A program made the translations under genes and the position numbers. Under the pieces are notes generated by a model. It was not told the origin of the DNA. It saw only the letters and a list, made by a program, of their open reading frames with translations, and did no database searches. From a bacterium 1XD42-1 (lineage in GTDB: Bacteria > Bacillota > Clostridia > Oscillospirales > Ruminococcaceae): a DNA stretch of 41,709 nucleotides. Positions 1 through 8,114 of the stretch are shown here, in pieces. Numbering within the stretch: the stretch's first letter is position 1; the number at the start of each line of letters is the position of its first letter. The stretch spans positions 1 through 41,709 of the forward strand of contig RAZJ01000024.1 of assembly GCA_003612625.1 (NCBI GenBank), written 5' to 3'.

Positions 1-128
1 TTTGTCTATCTGGCCGCTATTGCCATTCTGTTGATTTAGCACTACTGCTTCGTTTTTTCAAACAAGGCCTAATCTTTGTATTTTATTTATATAATACTTT
101 AAATAAAACAAACTGCTGCAAAATAAAA

Positions 129-158
129 TTGTAGTGGAAGTTTTAGTAAGAATATGAT
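129..158 (+). promoter_or_regulatory. Candidate promoter of the Rpn-family gene
   Basis: TTGTAG (129-134) and TATGAT (153-158) are separated by 18 bp; an overlapping TATACT lies at 158-163. The region is AT-rich and lies about 40 bp upstream of the first gene. Nothing else recognisable is seen in bases 1-197. Confidence 0.35.
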
Positions 159-197
159 ATACTGGGAATAGAAAAAAGTTATATAAGGAGTTTATTT

Positions 198-1115
198 ATG
201 GGATTATTGCCAATGGATTTAGATATACTGCCGCCATCAGATGATCGAGTATTTAAACTGATCCTGACTTCACCAGATGCGAAACCTGTATTGATGGATT
301 TAATTTCCTCAATTATCAAGCGCCCTGTAATTGGAGTTGAAGTTCGGAATAATGACATTCCACCCAGTGACACAGAAGAAAAGGCCGAACGGCTTGATGT
401 AAATTGCCGCATTGATGACGGTTCTCAGATCGATTTGGAGATGCAGGCCTCACGGATTCAAGAAGAGTCTGATGGGAAATATCAGAATTTAAAGGGAAAA
501 AGTATATACTACTTATGTGATTTGCATTCTTCACAGTTATCCAAAGGTGTGAGAAGATATGATAGGTTGGCTCGAACCTATCAGGTAACGTTTTGTTCGT
601 ATACAATATTTCCAAATCAGACAGAATATGTAAATTCTTTTTCTATGCGCCACGATAAAAATAATGAGCTGCTGTCGGACGCGATTCAGATAGTATATGT
701 AGAGTTAAGCAAGCTCCATGAGATTATGAAAAAGTCTGTTTATGATATGACAGATTTGGAAAAGTGGGCAATATTTTTCCAATATGCCAATGAACCCACA
801 TACAGAGATACTGTAAATAAGGTGATTGAATCTAAGGAGGCATTAAAAATGGCTGGAAATCTTTTAATGAGTATTAGCCAAGACGAACGGGAACGGGCTG
901 TATTTCGTAGCCGTAAAATGTATCAAACGGATCGGGAATCTGATTTAGCCACCGTTGAGGACAGAGGCAAAAAGATTGGAAAAGAAATTGGCAGATTAGA
1001 ACGGAACACTGAGATTGCCCAAAATATGCTATCAGAAGGTTTATCTTTTGATACAATTATGAAATGCACAGGCTTAACACGGCATGAAATAGAGAAGCTG
1101 CCAAAAACAGTATGA
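198..1115 (+). CDS. Rpn-family recombination-promoting nuclease / PD-(D/E)XK putative transposase
   Basis: The 305-residue protein resembles the Rpn/PDDEXK_2 'putative transposase' family. These are nucleases that in E. coli promote RecA-independent recombination; some relatives act in phage defence. The N-terminal half has the usual layout: a helical start with DRVFKLIL, then the core RLDVNCRIDDGSQIDLEMQ near residues 65-83, whose Asp and Glu-x-Gln fit the PD-(D/E)XK active site. A basic stretch follows, and the C-terminal 60 residues form a charged helix with a small helix-turn-helix-like segment. The start is supported by AAGGAG about 8 bp upstream. The gene stands alone on its strand. Length is normal and no damage is seen. 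The family call is from motif recognition; its biological role here is unknown. Confidence 0.85.
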   Translation: MGLLPMDLDILPPSDDRVFKLILTSPDAKPVLMDLISSIIKRPVIGVEVRNNDIPPSDTEEKAERLDVNCRIDDGSQIDLEMQASRIQEESDGKYQNLKGKSIYYLCDLHSSQLSKGVRRYDRLARTYQVTFCSYTIFPNQTEYVNSFSMRHDKNNELLSDAIQIVYVELSKLHEIMKKSVYDMTDLEKWAIFFQYANEPTYRDTVNKVIESKEALKMAGNLLMSISQDERERAVFRSRKMYQTDRESDLATVEDRGKKIGKEIGRLERNTEIAQNMLSEGLSFDTIMKCTGLTRHEIEKLPKTV

Positions 1116-1189
1116 TTTGATTTTATGTATAAATGTTAGAAATATGTTAGAATAGGCTTATTTTAGAGAAATTTTAAAATTTTAATACA

Positions 1190-1235
1190 AGGAAAGAAAA
1201 ACCCCACAAATAGGCTCTACAAGCCTATTTGTGGG
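1190..1235 (-). terminator. Rho-independent terminator (minus strand)
   Basis: A perfect 14-bp stem (1203-1216 with 1222-1235, 5-nt loop) is followed on the minus strand by a TTTTTCTTTCC tract. It lies just downstream of the truncated yidC and probably ended the transcript of the gene that once joined this fragment. Confidence 0.7.
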
Positions 1236-1250
1236 TGTCTCCACTGAGAT

Positions 1251-1541
1251 CCGAATAGCGGGACTAAAGCCCTCCCTCTGCTGAAGCTCTATCAATTCCT
1301 GCTGCTGTTTTTGTATAGAGGCTTCATCGGTCTTTCCTCTGTATTTGGCCTGGATTTGCTCCATCTCCGGGGCAAACTTCGCCATGGCAATTTGGCTTTT
1401 CTGCTGCTTGATGGCAAAGGGCAAAAACACCAGTTTGAATAGCAGAGCATAGAGAAGCAACGCAAAGACGTATTTCCCGCCGAACAAGCTGCTAAACCAG
1501 GATAGCAGAGTTCCAAGCAGATCATAAATCCAATCAAACAT
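1251..1541 (-). pseudogene. yidC: Truncated YidC/Oxa1 membrane protein insertase (N-terminal fragment)
   Basis: About 97 residues from MFDWIYDLL match the start of a Gram-positive-type YidC/Oxa1 insertase, which helps insert proteins into the membrane. Visible are a first membrane helix (KYVFALLLYALLFKLVFLPF, about residues 23-42), the basic KQQKSQ loop, and the charged EMEQIQAKYRGKTDE coiled hairpin ending in QREGFSPA. At that point the family continues GC-LPLL and further helices; here homology stops and about 23 unrelated residues lead to a stop at 1182, just past a terminator. The start has an excellent AGGAGG (1551-1556) 9 bp upstream. A fragment lacking four of the five membrane helices cannot be an insertase, so this is a remnant of deletion or recombination. 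Confidence 0.75.
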
Positions 1542-1830
1542 TTTTCTAATTCCTCCTGCGGTATGTTCTCGGCTATGACCATCTATGCAATGATCTCCAC
1601 TGCGTGGTTTTCGGCCCAATCGCCAGAGTTGTCCCGCATATCTTCCAACATAGAAATACACGCTTGAACTTCTTCGGGATTTGTGTTTTACATTGTTCAG
1701 CCCCGAAATATCCCAATTCGGATATTTAATCTAAAATATAGTCCGACTTCGGAAGTTTGTCAAGAGCAAATCCTAAAAGTAAAAGGATAGTGATCGTTAT
1801 ATGAATATTCCGCAAACATAGGCAAGCAGG

Positions 1831-1862
1831 GCATCGGAATATCGTTTTCGATATTCCGATGC
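1831..1862. repeat. Perfect 14-bp hairpin with TTTT loop
   Basis: GCATCGGAATATCG at 1831-1844 pairs perfectly with 1849-1862 around TTTT. A further GAATATTCCG lies at 1803-1812. It is not followed by a T-tract, so it is not an ordinary terminator. Confidence 0.7.
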
Positions 1863-2396
1863 AGCTTGTTGGGGTTCCCCCAAGCCCCGGCCCGGTCGCT
1901 TTGCGTCCAGTCGAACGCACCTGTCGGTGCGGCTTCATGCTTCGCATGACCAGCAGGGAGAAAGTGACACAGTAGCGTCATGGGGATAGCCGCAGAGCGG
2001 CGCAAGGGGTGTGCCCCTTGTACAGAGCGAAGCAATGCAAGCTGCCTGGAGCGGTGACAAGTCAGAGAGCCAGGCAGCGGCCTCGCAGAGTGCACGGATA
2101 CATTGCCGTAGGCCATGTATAGAAGTGCGTCGTTCCTCGCTGGTGTTCGGAACGGAGACAGCTTCATCACTCGCATGAGGCGCACGGATTAACCCGCGCC
2201 GGTTTGCCTGAGCAGTCCCAGGCACAAGGCCCGCCGTGAGGCTCGCCGTCCTGTCCCCTGCTGGTAAAAAGCACCCAGCCGGGACGCTATGTGGTCCTGG
2301 CTGGATGCTATACACTGTCTTTGTCCTTTACGTTACACCTCGCTTTTTGGCTTCCCTCGTTGCGCCTATTTTTTGCAGGGGATTAGGTGGAAAAAG

Positions 2397-2454
2397 AATA
2401 AGGACAAACCAGTCAACTCCTTGCGCCGCAAGGGCTTTCCGATTTGTCCTTATT
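2397..2454. repeat. Nested inverted repeat
   Basis: Outer arms AATAAGGACAAA (2397-2408) and TTTGTCCTTATT (2443-2454) are perfect 12-bp inverted repeats. They enclose an inner hairpin CCTTGC-gcc-GCAAGG (2419-2433). It lies directly upstream of the integrase remnant. It could be an element end, a cruciform site or an attenuator. Confidence 0.6.
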
Positions 2455-2466
2455 ATGCCATAAGGG

Positions 2467-2643
2467 CACACCTATGCGGTTAATGCTATACGGGCCGGGG
2501 ATGATATTAAAACGGTACAAGGCAATCTAGGACACGCCAGCGCTGCATTTACTCTTGATAAATACGGGCATTTCACGGAGCGCATGAAACAGGATAGCGC
2601 TAATAGGATGGAGGGCTTTATAAAAAATGTTTTAAACCTATAA
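2467..2643 (+). pseudogene. C-terminal fragment of a phage-type tyrosine integrase
   Basis: Reading from CAC at 2467 gives HTYAVNAIRAG, then GNLGHASAAFTLDKYGHFTERM, and a stop at 2641-2643. This is the usual catalytic end of phage and ICE tyrosine recombinases: the HTY after the HxLR box, the LGH motif, and the tyrosine in DKYGH. Upstream of 2467 the frame has a stop and no homology, so about 85% of the gene is missing. The fragment has no start codon or RBS and is a dead remnant, probably of the element that supplied the palindromic DNA to its left. Confidence 0.8.
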
Positions 2644-2688
2644 AGGGAAAAAACAAGGGAAAAATTGCAGCCGCAAAAGGAAAAAGGC

Positions 2689-2710
2689 CCGTAAACATGC
2701 CTGTTTACGG
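2689..2710 (+). terminator. Hairpin downstream of the integrase remnant
   Basis: CCGTAAACA (2689-2697) pairs with TGTTTACGG (2702-2710), loop 4 nt. Only a weak T-rich stretch follows. It probably ended the integrase gene or belonged to its attachment region. Confidence 0.4.
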
Positions 2711-2734
2711 CAGATTTATAAATATTGTATCATA

Positions 2735-3520
2735 CGTGGGTATTATGAGTGGCTACATCGCAAGGCTTCTGCCCATATGCAGCAGGATCAGGCTCTCAAA
2801 CGCCGGATGCTGGCGCTCCATCAGCGCCCAGCATTGGGGCTTGACAGTCTTTATCATCTGATCCGCAAGGAACTCTTCTGCTCGCGCAAACACATTCACC
2901 GCTTGACGAATGAACTGGGCATTTCCTCCGCCCGCAAACGCGTTTACAAGGCTGCCACAAACTCCCGGCATGCCCATCCCATCGCGCCCAATCTCCTTGC
3001 GCGCCACTTCTCCTTTGACAAGCCCGATATGGCATGGGTTGGTGATATTACCTATATCCCCACCGATGAGGGCTGGCTCTATTGCGCTATTGTCAAAGAT
3101 CTTTGCACAAAGCAGATCGTCGGTTACGCTTTTTCTGACCGCATTGATACCTACCTTGCTCTCAATGCCCTCAATATGGCTCTCCGGCGCCGTAAGCCTC
3201 ATCCCGGCCTCAGCTTCCACTCCGACCGCGGTGTCCAATACGCCGCCAACGCTTAGCGTCAGCGTCTGCCCGGCCTTCATTTCCGCCAGAGTATGTCCCG
3301 TAAGGACGGCCCCTGCGACAACGCCGCTGCAGAAAACTTCTTCAGTTGTCTCAAATGCGAGTGTGTCCACCTGCGCCATTTCTCCGCCAGAAAACATGCT
3401 ATGATGGATGTATTCGCTTACATCGAAGCTTTTTACAATCCTGTGCGCCCGCATTCCTCTATTGGCTGGCGTTCTCCGGACGCCTTCGCTGCTTCCTTAT
3501 CCGAGCATTCCATCGCTTGA
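2735..3520 (+). pseudogene. IS3-family transposase OrfB remnant (5'-truncated, internal amber)
   Basis: The frame RGYYEWLHRKASAH...WVGDITYIPTDEGWLYCAIVKD...FHSDRGVQYAA...AAAENFFSCLK...YNPVRPHSSIGWRSPDAF is a DDE (rve) transposase of the IS3 group; it cuts and joins the element's ends. The Asp of GDITY, the Asp of HSDRG and the Glu of AAENFF are all present. The gene is damaged twice. OrfA and the first part of OrfB are missing before about 2735. A TAG at 3254-3256, where relatives have a Tyr codon, stops translation between the second Asp and the Glu; the same frame resumes at once and runs to 3520. No flanking inverted repeats could be defined. Its right side ends about 75 bp from the stop of metY, so insertion may have replaced metY's terminator. 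Confidence 0.85.
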
Positions 3521-3595
3521 ACGAGTGTTAACGAGTTATCCTGCGTTTCATCCTTTTTTTTGAGCCTTTTTACTGTCCACCAAACCGAGAAGAGA

Positions 3596-4885
3596 TCACC
3601 TGTTGAAAGCTTGTGCTAAATCAGCAATAATATCGTCAATATGTTCTGTGCCAATAGAAAGACGGATGGTATTTGGCTTGATCCCTTGCTCCAGCAGTTC
3701 CCGCTCATGAAGCTGGGAATGGGTTGTAGTAGCGGGGTGGATAACTAAGCTTTTTACATCAGCTACATTCGCCAGCAAGGAAAATATTTCTAATGCGTCA
3801 ATCCATTTGTGAGCTTCTTTTTGGCCGCCTTTGATTTCAAAAGTGAAAATAGAAGCGCCCCCATTGGGAAAGTATTTTTCATATAAAGCATGATCCGGAT
3901 GATCCGGCAGAGAAGGATGATTAACTTTTTCTACCTGGGGATGGCTGGCTAAATATGCAACAACTTTTCTGGTATTTTCAACATGGCGTTCTACCCGTAA
4001 AGATAAGGTTTCAACCCCTTGTAAAAGTAGGAATGCGTTAAATGGTGAAATAGTTGCCCCAGTGTCCCGCAATAAAATGGCTCGGATTTTTGTAACAAAT
4101 GCAGCAGGCCCAACGGCTTCTGTAAAGGAAATCCCATGATAGCTGGGATTGGGATCTGTAAGGGAATGGAATTTGCCGCTGGCTTTCCAGTCAAATTTAC
4201 CGGAATCTACAATAATGCCTCCTAATGTTGTACCATGGCCTCCGATAAATTTCGTGGCAGAATGAACCACAATATCGGCTCCATATTCTATGGGACGGAT
4301 TAAATAGGGTGTACCAAATGTATTGTCAATGACTAAAGGAATTTGATGGTGGTGCGCAATTGCTGCAATGGCGCTGATGTCAGGAATATCACTGTTTGGA
4401 TTCCCTAAAGTTTCTAAGTAAATGGCTTTTGTATTTTCTTGAATGGCCCCTTCTATTTGAGACAGATCATGGGCATCTACAAAAGTTGCTGTTATGCCGT
4501 ACTGGGGCAGGGTATGGGCTAATAAGTTATATGTTCCTCCATAAATCGTTTTTTGTGCTACAATATGCTCTCCAGCCTGGGCTAAGGTCTGTATGGTATA
4601 TGTAATGGCAGCAGCTCCGGAGGCTACGGCTAAAGCGGCTGTTCCGCCTTCTAAGGCGGCAATGCGTTTTTCTAATACGTCCTGGGTAGAATTGGTTAAA
4701 CGGCCGTAAATATTGCCGGGATCTGATAATCCAAAACGTGCCGCGGCATGGGCGGAATTGTCAAATACATAAGAGGTGGTTTGATAGATTGGGACTGCAC
4801 GGGCACCCGTAGCGGGATCTGGCTGTTCCTGCCCTACGTGGAGCTGAAGGGTTTCAAATTTATAGTTTTTGTTGTTACGGCTCAT
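3596..4885 (-). CDS. metY: O-acetylhomoserine sulfhydrylase (aminocarboxypropyltransferase)
   Basis: This PLP enzyme makes homocysteine from O-acetylhomoserine and sulfide in direct sulfhydrylation (Cys/Met-metabolism PLP family). From the chosen start the protein has 429 residues, the normal length. Landmarks are [27 protein letters not shown] (13-39), the phosphate-binding NIYGRLTN (58-65), [10 protein letters not shown] (185-194) and the PLP lysine in [10 protein letters not shown] (Lys212). The start at 4885 has an AAGAAGGA box 6-7 bp upstream; the ATG 18 bp earlier has none. Upstream lie a consensus promoter, two palindromic operators and a 25-codon leader ORF. The 3' side abuts an IS remnant. 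With cysK and the Rrf2 gene it forms a small sulfur regulon. Confidence 0.93.
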   Translation of the reverse strand: MSRNNKNYKFETLQLHVGQEQPDPATGARAVPIYQTTSYVFDNSAHAAARFGLSDPGNIYGRLTNSTQDVLEKRIAALEGGTAALAVASGAAAITYTIQTLAQAGEHIVAQKTIYGGTYNLLAHTLPQYGITATFVDAHDLSQIEGAIQENTKAIYLETLGNPNSDIPDISAIAAIAHHHQIPLVIDNTFGTPYLIRPIEYGADIVVHSATKFIGGHGTTLGGIIVDSGKFDWKASGKFHSLTDPNPSYHGISFTEAVGPAAFVTKIRAILLRDTGATISPFNAFLLLQGVETLSLRVERHVENTRKVVAYLASHPQVEKVNHPSLPDHPDHALYEKYFPNGGASIFTFEIKGGQKEAHKWIDALEIFSLLANVADVKSLVIHPATTTHSQLHERELLEQGIKPNTIRLSIGTEHIDDIIADLAQAFNR

Positions 4886-4912
4886 TTTATATCCTTCTTT
4901 CATGAATTGTAA

Positions 4913-4990
4913 TTATTGGGTGAGCAAAAAGGAGCACATTCGGCCAAAACGGAAATTGTTCCGCAGTAAGGATTCAAATTGTATACCCAT
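4913..4990 (-). CDS. Putative 25-residue leader peptide of metY
   Basis: A short ORF in the metY 5' leader begins with ATG at 4988-4990, 8 bp after AGAAAGGA, and ends with TAA 27 bp before the metY start. The peptide (26 codons with the stop) begins MGIQFESLLRNNFRFG and continues RMCSFLLTQ. The neighbouring Met and Cys codons near its end are suggestive for a gene of homocysteine synthesis. It is downstream of the predicted transcription start (about 5033) and so would be transcribed. It is not a known family to me. It could act in translational coupling or amino-acid-sensitive attenuation, or be chance. Confidence 0.5.
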   Translation of the reverse strand: MGIQFESLLRNNFRFGRMCSFLLTQ

Positions 4991-5011
4991 GCAGATCGTC
5001 CTTTCTTTGAT

Positions 5012-5034
5012 AAACCTATAAAATAAATAGGTTT
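5012..5034. promoter_or_regulatory. metY operator A (perfect AAACCTAT-N7-ATAGGTTT)
   Basis: Perfect inverted repeat with 8-bp arms and a 7-bp spacer, placed at the predicted metY transcription start. The same motif recurs at 5053-5075 and, less perfectly, at cysK and the Rrf2 gene. Probable binding site of the Rrf2-family regulator at 8175-8603. Confidence 0.7.
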
Positions 5035-5039
5035 TTTAA

Positions 5040-5068
5040 AGTATACTGCTAAAAACCTATTATGTCAA
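5040..5068 (-). promoter_or_regulatory. metY promoter (TTGACA-N17-TATACT)
   Basis: On the minus strand TTGACA (plus 5063-5068) and TATACT (plus 5040-5045) are exactly 17 bp apart. The -35 lies inside operator B, so a bound regulator would block RNA polymerase. Confidence 0.85.
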
Positions 5069-5077
5069 TAGGTTTTT
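5051..5077. promoter_or_regulatory. metY operator B (AAAAACCTAT-N7-ATAGGTTTTT)
   Basis: Perfect inverted repeat, 10-bp arms with a 7-bp spacer, overlapping the -35 box. Its centre is 41 bp from that of operator A, close to four helical turns, which suits co-operative binding on one DNA face. Confidence 0.75.
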
Positions 5078-5170
5078 ACATTTTTTTAAAGTTTTTACCA
5101 TTTGATATGCTTCTTTTTATTCCAGAAGGTACAAATATATGTAACTTTTATACAAATTAGTCAATATGAG

Positions 5171-5199
5171 TAGACTATTACCACGAAATATAGTATAAT
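5171..5199 (+). promoter_or_regulatory. Promoter of the chemoreceptor gene
   Basis: TAGACT (5171-5176), 17 bp, TATAAT (5194-5199). Between it and the gene lies an inverted repeat CAATAGA-N6-TCTATTG (5212-5231) in the transcribed leader, a possible operator or small hairpin. Confidence 0.6.
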
Positions 5200-5255
5200 C
5201 AAATATATAAACAATAGATGTTTGTCTATTGATTTAAAGAAGAGGAGGGTCAGGA

Positions 5256-7007
5256 ATGAACCGGTTAAAACTACGGGATAAACTCGTCGTCAGTGTTGGG
5301 CTGTTAATCCTTTTAGCAGTTCTTATCCTTACATCATTGTCTTACATCTCTCTGCATTTAGCCTATCAGCGGACAGCGGAGGCGAAAAGGGAAAAGCTGG
5401 ATCAGCTCATCCAAAGCCAGGTAGAATGTTTAATAGGGGTTCTGGAAGCTAATTACGCCCGTTTTGAAAATGGGGAATTGACTGACGCACAGGCCCGGGA
5501 AAATGCGGCTTATATTGTGCGTACAACACGGTACAACCAGGGAACAGGTTATTTCTGGGCAGATATGGCCGATGGTGTCAATGCTGTACATATTAACCCT
5601 GACATTGAAGGCACGAACCGGTATAATACGCAGGATGAAAAAGGGAATTATTTCGTTCAGGATACGATTGCTGCTGGAGATAAACCGGATGGCGGATTTA
5701 TTGATTTCTACTTCACAAAACCCGGTGAAAACCAGGCCAAAGCGAAACGGGGCTTTATCAGGAAATTTGCCCCCTATGGCTGGTATATCGGCACAGGCAA
5801 TTATCAAGAAGATATGCTTCCTTTGATTCAGGCTGAACTGGATTCCTCCTCCAGAGCGCTTACTTTATCTACGATTGTCATGTTTAGCTGTGGAGCAATA
5901 GTACTCATTGTGGCAGTAATGATTATGGGAGTCATTGCGAAAAAGATTTCCCAGCCCATTTCCAATGCAACGGATCGTATTCAGAAACTAAGTGAGGGAA
6001 ATCTTCACGATCCCGTAATGGTAACGGACTCTGCCGATGAAGTCGGTATTTTAACAAAATCTCTTGCAGATACAGTCCAGTCGTTGCGCGCTTACATTGA
6101 AAATATTTCTTATGTGCTCTGTGAATTTGACAGCGGAAATATGAATGTAAAAATTGATTTGGACTATGTGGGTGATTTTGCACCTATTAAAAGTTCTCTT
6201 TTGCGTACCGTAGAAGTGCTGAATAATACATTTACGCGGGTGCGTTTCAGCGCTGAACAGGTTTCAACCAGCTCCGATCAGGTTTCCAGCGCGGCACAGT
6301 CCCTTAGCCAGGGCGCTACGGAACAGGCAAGCTCTGTGGAAGAACTGGCTGGTACCATTTCTGATATATCCCAGCGTGTATCTCAAAATGCCGAGAGCGC
6401 TGAGGAAGCCAGTAAAAAGTGTCAGGAAACTTCGGATGAGCTTATTGTTGGAAAAGAACGGATGTCTGGTATGGTAGAAGCTATGCGGAAAATTACCAGC
6501 ACATCTGAAGAAATCGGAAAAATTGTAAAAACCATAGATGATATTGCTTTCCAGACAAATATTCTTGCCCTGAATGCAGCGGTGGAAGCTGCGCGGGCAG
6601 GCGTAGCCGGAAAAGGTTTTGCCGTCGTCGCTGATGAAGTCAGAAACTTAGCCGGGAAAAGTTCAGAAGCTTCTAAAAATACTTCTTCCCTGATCAAAAC
6701 AGTTGTTGAAATGATTCAGGGAGGAGGAAAAATTGCAGAGGATACAGCACAATCCTTAGACAGCATTGTAACCCTTTCAGAAGCGGCATCCAACCTGGTA
6801 TATAAAATATCCTCTGCTTCCAAGGAACAAGCTGAAGCTATCTCGCAAGTTACCATTGGGATCGATCAGATCTCTTCTGTGGTACAGACAAATTCAGCAA
6901 CGGCTGAAGAATCTGCGGCTGCCAGTGAAGAACTTTTCTCCCAGGCTCAGGAAATGAAACGTTTATTGCAGCAATTTAAGCTGAAAGCTCCGGTATATTC
7001 TTCCTAA
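5256..7007 (+). CDS. Methyl-accepting chemotaxis protein with a single Cache sensor domain
   Basis: A 583-residue membrane chemoreceptor that passes ligand state to CheA/CheW. Order of parts: membrane helix about 11-33; extracellular single Cache domain about 35-190 (GTGYFWADMADGVNAVHINPD, FIDFYFTKPGE and KFAPYGWYIGTGNY are typical); second membrane helix about 202-228; HAMP about 228-282; then a long coiled-coil signalling domain. The conserved tip is at about 432-467 (AFQTNILALNAAVEAARAGVAGKGFAVVADEVRNLA). Gln/Glu pairs along the coiled coil are probable methylation sites. No C-terminal CheR-tethering pentapeptide is seen. GAGGAGGG 7-8 bp upstream supports the start. Single-Cache receptors often sense small carboxylates; the ligand here is unknown. 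No other chemotaxis gene is in the window. Confidence 0.93.
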   Translation: MNRLKLRDKLVVSVGLLILLAVLILTSLSYISLHLAYQRTAEAKREKLDQLIQSQVECLIGVLEANYARFENGELTDAQARENAAYIVRTTRYNQGTGYFWADMADGVNAVHINPDIEGTNRYNTQDEKGNYFVQDTIAAGDKPDGGFIDFYFTKPGENQAKAKRGFIRKFAPYGWYIGTGNYQEDMLPLIQAELDSSSRALTLSTIVMFSCGAIVLIVAVMIMGVIAKKISQPISNATDRIQKLSEGNLHDPVMVTDSADEVGILTKSLADTVQSLRAYIENISYVLCEFDSGNMNVKIDLDYVGDFAPIKSSLLRTVEVLNNTFTRVRFSAEQVSTSSDQVSSAAQSLSQGATEQASSVEELAGTISDISQRVSQNAESAEEASKKCQETSDELIVGKERMSGMVEAMRKITSTSEEIGKIVKTIDDIAFQTNILALNAAVEAARAGVAGKGFAVVADEVRNLAGKSSEASKNTSSLIKTVVEMIQGGGKIAEDTAQSLDSIVTLSEAASNLVYKISSASKEQAEAISQVTIGIDQISSVVQTNSATAEESAAASEELFSQAQEMKRLLQQFKLKAPVYSS

Positions 7008-7016
7008 ATATAACGG

Positions 7017-7058
7017 AAAAACCGGACACAGACAATACAGTCTGTGTCCGGTTTTTTT
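7017..7058. terminator. Bidirectional terminator between the chemoreceptor and cysK
   Basis: A perfect 13-bp stem (7021-7033 with 7040-7052, loop 6) is flanked by an A-run on the left and a T7 run on the right. It can stop transcription from both convergent genes and overlaps the cysK stop codon. Confidence 0.9.
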
Positions 7059-7989
7059 AGTCTGCAAACAGAGGCGTAGACAGATAGCGATCCCCAGTAT
7101 CCGGTAATAAAACTACAATATTCTTGCCTTTGTTTTCCGGCCGCTTTGCCAGTTGGATTGCTGCCCATAATGCAGCGCCGGAAGAAATCCCAACCAGTAT
7201 CCCTTCTGATTTGCCAATCTGTTTCCCAACAGCAAAAGCATCTTCATTTTCTACCGGAATGATTTCATCATAAATTTTTGTATCTAAAACTTCTGGAATA
7301 AAGCCTGCGCCAATCCCTTGGATTTTATGGGAGCCAGATGTCCCTTTTGTTAAAATGGGGGAAGATGCTGGCTCTATACCTACAATTTTAACAGAAGGCT
7401 TTTTCGATTTTAAAAATTGCCCCACACCTGTTATTGTGCCTCCTGTTCCAATGCCAGCTACAAAAATATCAACGGTTCCTTCTGTATCTTCCCAGATTTC
7501 AGGCCCGGTAGAAGCTTTGTGAGCCGCAGGATTAGCAGGATTTACAAATTGTCCGGGAATAAAACTGTCCGGAATTTCTTTGGACAGTTCTTCTGCTTTT
7601 TCAATGGCGCCCTTCATGCCTTTGGTTCCGTCAGTCAATACCAGCTCTGCTCCATATGCTTTCATAATTTGACGGCGTTCAATGCTCATGGTTTCCGGCA
7701 TCACAATAATAATCCGGTAGCCTCTGGCGGCTGCAACCGAGGCCAATCCAATGCCAGTATTGCCGGAAGTCGGTTCAATAATAACAGAACCAGGTTTCAG
7801 CAGTCCTTTTGATTCTGCGTCATCAACCATTGATTTTGCAACCCGGTCTTTCACGGAACCGGCGGGATTAAAGTATTCTAATTTGGCCAGAATACGGGCT
7901 TCTAAACCATAATCTTTTTCCATGTGTACCAGTTCCAGCAGGGGCGTATGACCAATTAACTGGTCAGCAGAAGTGTAAATTTTACTCAT
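7057..7989 (-). CDS. cysK: Cysteine synthase A (O-acetylserine sulfhydrylase)
   Basis: This PLP fold-type II enzyme forms cysteine from O-acetylserine and sulfide in the cytoplasm. From the chosen start it has 310 residues, the normal CysK length. Landmarks are IGHTPLLEL (12-20), the PLP lysine in NPAGSVKDR (Lys47), the substrate loop [10 protein letters not shown] (about 73-82), the phosphate-binding [10 protein letters not shown], and GISSGAA near the C-terminus. GGAGG (plus 8001-8005) lies 11 bp before this start; the ATG 18 bp earlier sits on that RBS and is unlikely. The gene is divergent from the Rrf2 regulator, and the shared 185-bp region holds consensus promoters and operator-like repeats, so regulation by that protein is likely. 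Confidence 0.95.
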   Translation of the reverse strand: MSKIYTSADQLIGHTPLLELVHMEKDYGLEARILAKLEYFNPAGSVKDRVAKSMVDDAESKGLLKPGSVIIEPTSGNTGIGLASVAAARGYRIIIVMPETMSIERRQIMKAYGAELVLTDGTKGMKGAIEKAEELSKEIPDSFIPGQFVNPANPAAHKASTGPEIWEDTEGTVDIFVAGIGTGGTITGVGQFLKSKKPSVKIVGIEPASSPILTKGTSGSHKIQGIGAGFIPEVLDTKIYDEIIPVENEDAFAVGKQIGKSEGILVGISSGAALWAAIQLAKRPENKGKNIVVLLPDTGDRYLSTPLFAD

Positions 7990-8024
7990 AAAACGAATTT
8001 CCTCCATTCATAATAAAATCATAA

Positions 8025-8047
8025 AAACCAACTTGCCACATAGGTTT
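8025..8047. promoter_or_regulatory. cysK operator A (AAACCAAC-N7-ATAGGTTT)
   Basis: One perfect half-site ATAGGTTT (8040-8047) and a degenerate partner with the same CC-N13-GG spacing as the two metY operators. It sits 6 bp past the -10 box, the same place as operator A of metY. Confidence 0.6.
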
Positions 8048-8053
8048 ATATGG

Positions 8054-8082
8054 ATTATAGGCTTTTCTATCCATTCTGTCAA
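8054..8082 (-). promoter_or_regulatory. cysK promoter (TTGACA-N17-TATAAT)
   Basis: On the minus strand a perfect consensus: TTGACA at plus 8077-8082 and TATAAT at plus 8054-8059, spacer 17 bp. A TATCC-N12-GGATA inverted repeat (8068-8089) covers the -35, where metY has operator B. So strong a promoter implies repression when sulfur is plentiful. Confidence 0.88.
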
Positions 8083-8114
8083 TAGGATATTTCCCATTTT
8101 TTTATTTTATGCGG

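Larger units (their letters stand above)
1542..2466. other. Gene-free, palindrome-rich mobile-element debris (possible former oriT/mob flank)
   Basis: No convincing gene is seen in these 925 bp. Open frames on both strands lack family resemblance and are Cys/Arg/Pro-rich, as is usual for GC-rich noncoding DNA. From about 1830 the base composition jumps well above that of neighbouring genes. The stretch is full of short inverted repeats: 1831-1844/1849-1862 (14 bp, TTTT loop), 1917-1921/1926-1930, 1935-1940/1944-1949 and 2397-2408/2443-2454. Such GC-rich palindromic DNA is common next to mobilization genes of Firmicute elements; this reading is an inference. Confidence 0.45.

Noticed and set aside
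1726-2483. Several open frames of 60-140 codons on both strands
   Set aside because: They overlap each other, are rich in Cys, Arg and Pro, lack RBSs and show no family pattern; they follow from high GC content.
2777-3454. Minus-strand open frame of 233 codons across the IS remnant
   Set aside because: It is the antisense shadow of the transposase frame, which has clear DDE motifs.
4886-5011. SAM-I or T-box riboswitch in the metY leader
   Set aside because: No SAM-I core or T-box TGGNACC-type sequence is visible; the leader is explained by operators and a short ORF.
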